Source: Hyparrhenia diplandra (taxonomy: Eukaryota > Streptophyta > Magnoliopsida > Poales > Poaceae). Taken from it: DNA of 64,000 nt. The position numbers and the translations under genes were made by a program. The notes beneath the pieces were generated by a model, which was not told where the DNA came from, ran no database searches, and worked only from the letters and a program-made list of their open reading frames with translations. Positions 59,938-64,000 of the stretch are shown piece by piece. The first letter of the stretch is position 1. Each line of letters starts with the position of its first letter. The stretch is from the NCBI GenBank assembly GCA_015847255.1, contig JADLZK010012248.1:62001-126000 (forward strand), read 5' to 3'.

Positions 59938-60050
59938 ACTGGCGACTTCAATATATATTCCATTCCATGTGTATCACATCCTTTGTAGTTTTCAAATTTT
60001 TTTGGGACTCTCCTCCGATCCTATCTATGTATACACGTCCAATCGTAACT
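59938..60050 (+). promoter_or_regulatory. orphan B-type promoter module, right cluster
   Basis: GGCGACTTCAATATATATTC, CCATGTGTATCACATCC, TTTGTAGTTTTCAAATTTTT; equivalent to 20129-20225 and likewise without a following target site. Confidence 0.45.
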
Positions 60051-60153
60051 CTATATACTCAATTAGGCATGCTAGTAACTTCGCCATATTGATCGATGCA
60101 CTCAGAAGTAAGAACCTAGCAGAGTAGCGGATGAATCCTATGTACTAGCAGTG

Positions 60154-60240
60154 ACCAGTGACTTCAATATAGCTTCCACGTGTATCATGTCCTTTGTAGC
60201 TTTGTACTTTTCTTCCTGGACTTTCCTCCTCTATATAAAT
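60154..60240 (+). promoter_or_regulatory. B2 promoter module with G-box
   Basis: ACCAGTGACT (60154-60163), CACGTG (60177-60182), TATCATGTCCTTTGTAG, TTTGTACTTTTCTTCCTGG and TATATAAAT (60232-60240), in the same order and spacing as B1. Confidence 0.7.
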
Positions 60241-60269
60241 ATAAATACGACTCCATCCTTTACGATGAA

Positions 60270-60770
60270 ACTCATAGCTATACTCATACATGTATAAATG
60301 TAAGCACGCTAGTCATATCGACGCATTTAGAACCTAGCAGAGACGATGGAGCTGCGAGCACAGTGCGATTATTTAGAAATTGGAGGCATCTGGAACTTCT
60401 ACTGCGCTGCAGTGCTGGGTAAACGAACAAGGCAACTGGGCGAGTTTGTCTTGCTTCGTCACATGGCCAAACTGCAGCCGCCACAAGCCACATCCACCAA
60501 CTTGTGAGGGCAAGAGATGGATCAAAGATGCTGAAACAGAAAAATAAAAGTTCAGAACCTAATGTTAAACTAGGCACAGGACCTCTGAAATTCCCTGAGC
60601 AAGGACTAGTGTGCAACTCCATCTTTGAGCATATCTCCCTATACCATTTTTTCATAACAAGGATGTATTCACCTCACCAAGTTCGATATGATCAGGAGTA
60701 CCTTGAAAAAATTCAGGTGGGAATACGGAAACTAACTCATATAATACAAGAATTTTTTTTTGAGTAAGCA
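60270..60770 (+). ncRNA. candidate 21-PHAS precursor B2
   Basis: Site 60374-60395: TAGAAATTG, GAGGCATC, TGGAA; 19 of 22, 142 bp after the TATA. A 53-codon ORF (60346-60507; MELRAQCDYLEIGGIWNFYC, then 33 more residues) spans it and could be translated, but in B1 it stops after 15 codons. The body is closely shared with B1. Predicted cleavage between 60385 and 60386. Confidence 0.75.
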
Positions 60771-60779
60771 CTATATACA

Positions 60780-60940
60780 AAGTTTTTTTTTTTTTTGACT
60801 GAACCTATATATACGATGTTTATCACTGCCGGTTTTACCCTTTGATGGGTGAATGTAGTTACTGATAATAAATTTTATCACTGCCAATTTTAACTGGCGG
60901 TAAAAATGGTGATCACCAGTGGCTCGTTACAGGAGCCAGC
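60780..60940. repeat. transposon subterminal-like repeats
   Basis: Words TATCACTGCCGGTTTTA, TATCACTGCCAATTTTAACT and GGCGGTAAAAATGGTGAT occur in direct and inverted orientation, as in subterminal parts of small CACTA elements. No ends or TSD found. Confidence 0.4.
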
Positions 60941-61284
60941 GATGTTAACAAGCTAAGCCCTGCTTCAAACCTGACTTAGGCGCCGCAGCAGCCGCTGCGC
61001 ACTGTTGTCATCGCCCACTGAATTCTGATCGCTGTAATCTAGTTAGAGGTACTACAACATGAATGAATCTCCGAAAACAAACGTCAAAACATCAGAAATT
61101 GTGTGGAAGATGTATCACAGAGGAGCTTCGTGCCCGGGCACTGCATATGTGTATGATTGTTATCAGTATTATAAAATTTTAATGTTGATATGGATGCAGG
61201 CTTTATAACTCAGCTCGGGTAATTAACGCTGCAAGCATCAATTTACTTTGCTAGAAAGGAAGCATTTCAGCCCAACTATGTGTA

Positions 61285-61380
61285 ACCAGTGACTACAATA
61301 AATATTCCACGTGTGTCTGATATCCTTTGTAATTTTCCACAATTTTCTGCGGAATCGGGCACTCTCCTATTACATATATA
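61285..61380 (+). promoter_or_regulatory. C4 promoter module with G-box
   Basis: ACCAGTGACT (61285-61294), CACGTG (61308-61313), TGATATCCTTTGTAATTTTC, then TACATATATA with TATATA at 61375-61380. Confidence 0.65.
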
Positions 61381-61404
61381 CACGTCCAGTCAAAACTGTA
61401 CTCA

Positions 61405-61485
61405 ATTAGGCATGTTACTTAACTGGCCCATATCGATGGAACAGCAAGCACAGTGCAATTATTTAGAAATTGGAAGCGTCTGGAA
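61405..61485 (+). ncRNA. C4: PHAS 5' end joined to D6 promoter
   Basis: The leader and site 61464-61485 (TAGAAATTG, GAAGCGTC, TGGAA; 17 of 22) are present. Immediately after, the sequence becomes T-rich and then AATTTTGGGCTACAATGCAA, the upstream part of a D unit, so the C body is deleted. If transcribed, C4 would read into D6, giving one RNA with two target sites 275 bp apart. Confidence 0.5.
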
Positions 61486-61532
61486 TTATTATTATTTTTT
61501 TTTAATTTTGGGCTACAATGCAAAAAAATCCA

Positions 61533-61577
61533 TAGCTAGGTAGTAGTTCTTATTCGAGTCTTCTATCTATATATATA
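61533..61577 (+). promoter_or_regulatory. D6 core promoter
   Basis: TAGCTAGGTAGTAGTTCTTA, TTCGAGTCTTC and TATATATATA at 61568-61577. Confidence 0.65.
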
Positions 61578-61603
61578 CACCCGCAGCAGTCGTAGTTATA
61601 CTC

Positions 61604-61648
61604 AATTGGGACTCAATTTTTTTTTTTGAGATTAATTGGGACTCAATT
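61604..61648. mobile_element. minimal retroposon stub: T9-GAGATT between 15-bp direct repeats
   Basis: AATTGGGACTCAATT at 61604-61618 and 61634-61648 flanks only nine T and GAGATT. Other D units have a single copy of this leader sequence (for example CTCAATTGGGCTTGG). Same architecture as the stub at 5906. Confidence 0.6.
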
Positions 61649-61649
61649 A

Positions 61650-62560
61650 GGCTTGGCTAGTTCAGGCTACGGCAAATCGACACAATAAACAGACAAGGCT
61701 CAAAGTGGCATTAGGAGAAGGCTCAAAGTGAGCTGTTTTAGGCATAGGAGGCATCTGGAACGTCTGCTCCTCTTATCCCCAGGAAGCCAGCACACTTGAG
61801 CCAGTACATCTCAGGGATATTCATTGTTAAGCTAGCAGAACTGCACCAACAGCTTCTCTCAGCTGAACAAGTAGAACAAAGCACGTCGACTGGCCTAACT
61901 CCTTGATTTAGTTACATGGCAAGCACTAACCAACTACGGAGTTCTCAAAATGTTCTATAAGAGTCTAGATACAGGGATGAGATTGATATATCAGATGTAG
62001 AAGAAGGAGAAGGACCAAAGAACTACAGTGTTCTGGAATGTTTTATTTTGCACAATCGACATAAAAAGGATACAATTTGTACATGTTTCTCCCAATTGGT
62101 CATGATAGATGATTTCACCACTCCTGTAGGGACTCCCTATACTTTCAGAGAATCCTGTAGGGAACTACAACCATCAGTGAATACGAAAAGGGCATCATGG
62201 CGAGAGTCATCAGAGGTGGAACAAGGGCACTCTGTAGCCTGTAGGCTGAGGTCGCATAATTAAGCCACAGCTGATTGTTTAGCATGCTCGCTAATGACAA
62301 CGTTCGTCCACAGCTGCTCATAGATAGGTACAAAGCTGGATGAAATTTGTTTTAATAAGGACTTTGCTGCTGGCTGTGCAGCATCCTGGTAGCGTAGAAA
62401 CAAAATTTAGTTGTATGACTTCATCCAACAAGGAGAATTGGTATATTAGCACTACTGATAAGAGTTGGCTTCACAAGTTAACTCGTGGCAACATCAAACT
62501 GGAAACATTGAATTGTGCATGCTCATGAATTGCTTATAGCATAAACTAGTTTAAATCCTC
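61650..62560 (+). ncRNA. candidate 21-PHAS precursor D6
   Basis: Site 61739-61760 is identical to D2 and D5 (19 of 22); predicted cleavage between 61750 and 61751. The start lies a little upstream of 61650, where the leader carries the T9 stub. The body is almost the same as D5 over about 500 bp and similar to D2. Confidence 0.75.
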
Positions 62561-63390
62561 ACAAATTGTTGCAGGAGGTTACCTAGAAAACCACCAAGGC
62601 GAGCATAGATTAACAATGATGATTATTTGGTGAAGTCCTTTATTTAGAAGTAGCATATGTATCATAATAATTTATTATGCTTGCTGTAGCCTGTTATTTC
62701 GAAGTTGTGTTGCATAATAATTTATTGGCAAACATATTTTTGACATGACTGAATAATGGTTTCTTGAGAACCTTCATATAACCAGATTCCATTAGAAAGA
62801 ATATGAAAGTGCATAGATACTGAGTAGAAAGGTATTTGGCTTCACTGCAGAATTAGAATTAGCGGACCATATACAAAGTTTTAAAACTTAGAGCAAATCA
62901 AAAGATTCTATTAAACATTGTCTACTAGCAAAGAAACACAGAAAAAGAATAACAACCATCAAAACTGAAATGCATTGTTTGTTCTTACAGGATGAAAATA
63001 CAACTCATAAACACGGGGATGACAGACGGACAAACTTGGTAGATGGGCGTGGGATATGACAGGTGCAGATGAAGCACACATGGGGATGACAGGCAGAGAC
63101 ATGGTGATGCGCTAGATGGCTTGAGGCACAGACATGTTTCGAAGGAGTGAAAGGCGTGCAGTTGTAGCCACTGCTCAATATTTAGAGCTGACCCTCTACC
63201 TCTACATGTGATTCACGGGCGATGACCACGACTACCGATGACACGGGGCCATTTGTCTTTGAGGAGGCATACGTCCTCTAAATAGAGATGGGAGCCAATG
63301 TTGTCGGTTTCGATATTGTGGAGGAGCCAATAAGGTAATGGACGTGCCTGTTCATTTGGGATGCAATTCACTAGTGCCCTTAACTTTTTT
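62561..63390. other. no recognised gene
   Basis: AT-rich, then a mixed segment (63000-63350) with repeated GGGGATGACAG. No supported feature before the D7 upstream sequence, which begins at about 63390 (TATAGTTTTAGTCTGCCCC). Confidence 0.4.
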
Positions 63391-63479
63391 TTTATAGTTT
63401 TAGTCTGCCCCTCAGATCTCGGGGTGGTCCACCACTGATTGAAAAGGGATAGTTTGGGCTACAATATAAAAGAAATCCC

Positions 63480-63520
63480 TAGCTAGGTAGTAGTTCTCAT
63501 TCAGTCTTCTATATATATAA
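63480..63520 (+). promoter_or_regulatory. D7 core promoter
   Basis: TAGCTAGGTAGTAGTTCTCA, TTCAGTCTTC and TATATATATAA at 63510-63520. Confidence 0.65.
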
Positions 63521-63549
63521 CATTCCATCCTTTTTAGAGTAAGATAAAT

Positions 63550-64000
63550 ACACCTGCAGCAGTCATAGCTATACTCAATTGGGCTTGGCTAGTTCATGCT
63601 ACTTGCAAATCGAGTCAACAAAAGAGAAGGCTGAAAGTCACAATGGGAATCTGGCTCTCGATCTCAGCACCAAGCGAATCTTTGGGCGGATGCGGCGCAT
63701 TGACTTGTTTTAGGCATAGGAGGCATCTGGGGCGTTTGCTCCTCTGGGCCTCGGTTGAATCAGAAGGCCGTCTCGTAGCCAACACACTCCAGCTAGTACA
63801 TGCATATCGGGGATATTCTTTGTTAAGCTAGTACTCCACACCCTGGCTCCTCTATATTCTTTAGGAACTGCTCTCTGTTGACAAAACTGACGGAACGATG
63901 CTTTTTTTTAGGCGACCTTCTCTGTCTGCTGGATGATAACTCCTACTATTTGCCTTTTTTTAGTTATCCTTGAATTAGCACATGTACTTTTTGATAACTC
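63550..64000 (+). ncRNA. candidate 21-PHAS precursor D7 (runs off the window)
   Basis: Site 63711-63732: TAGGCATAG, GAGGCATC, TGGGG; 17 of 22, with two changes opposite the miRNA 5' end, which matters most for slicing. The next bases, GCTCCTCTGGG and AGCTAGTACAT, follow D5. The unit continues beyond the right edge. Confidence 0.6.

Noticed and set aside
20541..63732. GGAGGCATC sites as relics of NB-LRR P-loops (GGIGKT), the usual miR2118/482 target in dicots
   Set aside because: After the core the frame reads Trp-Asn (GGIWN) rather than Gly-Lys-Thr, the reading frame varies between units, and no kinase-2, GLPL or LRR motifs lie nearby.

Overview
The window looks like a transposon-rich, gene-poor piece of a grass nuclear genome, most likely Oryza or a close relative. 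The reasons are three decayed or intact CACTA elements (one coding for TNP2 plus a Ulp1-type protein), plant L1 LINE fragments, Helitron, MULE, hAT and LTR debris, and above all a long series of co-oriented, TATA-driven non-coding units. I found no intact protein-coding host gene. The coding sequence I recognise is transposon ORFs and small captured host-gene fragments.

The central observation is that about twenty sites on the + strand, between 3.6 kb and 63.7 kb, match the 22-nt complement of the grass miR2118 family (core GGAGGCATCTGGAA). The sites usually lie 60-200 bp downstream of a TATA box, inside repeated promoter modules, and outside any conserved long ORF. That is the architecture of 21-nt reproductive phasiRNA (21-PHAS) precursor genes, the long non-coding RNAs that miR2118 cuts in grass anthers. 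The units fall into subfamilies (here called A, B, C, D, E, F). An A-B-C-D order recurs around 19.5-23.7 kb, 34.2-38.2 kb (B mostly deleted) and 59.4-61.8 kb, so the array grew by duplication of a cassette.

Layout. 0-8.1 kb: two F-type units (the first holds a LINE upstream), a compound microsatellite, a long inverted repeat and an eroded A unit. 8.1-16.9 kb: an 8.8-kb CACTA element with TSD GGG. It carries captured gene fragments (a Rab-like piece, a RAD51 exon, other exon-like pieces), a nested 3.8-kb LTR-like block and a hAT element. 17.0-23.9 kb: units E, A1, B1, C1, D1 with a CACTA remnant and two LTR fragments, one of which cuts the D1 site. 24.5-32.9 kb: a duplicated block, a broken L1, a Helitron and an L1 RNase H tail. 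32.9-34.0 kb: a 1.1-kb CACTA (TSD TAT). 34.1-44.2 kb: A2, C2, D2, D3, C3, D4 and the upstream part of D5. 44.2-58.1 kb: a nested stack in which a MULE (9-bp TSD) interrupts D5, a 12.5-kb CACTA (TSD AGG) sits inside the MULE, and a solo LTR (TSD CCACG) sits inside the CACTA's second gene. 58.1-64.0 kb: D5, A3, B2, C4, D6 and D7; the array probably continues past the right edge.

If the reading is right, the working genes of this window are non-coding. Each would be transcribed by RNA polymerase II from its own TATA promoter, cut by miR2118 near its 5' end and diced into 21-nt phased siRNAs. Many units have been broken by transposons or deletions, so active, weakened and dead copies sit side by side. 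No expression or small-RNA data were available. The miRNA sequence used for matching is from memory, and match counts were made by hand.
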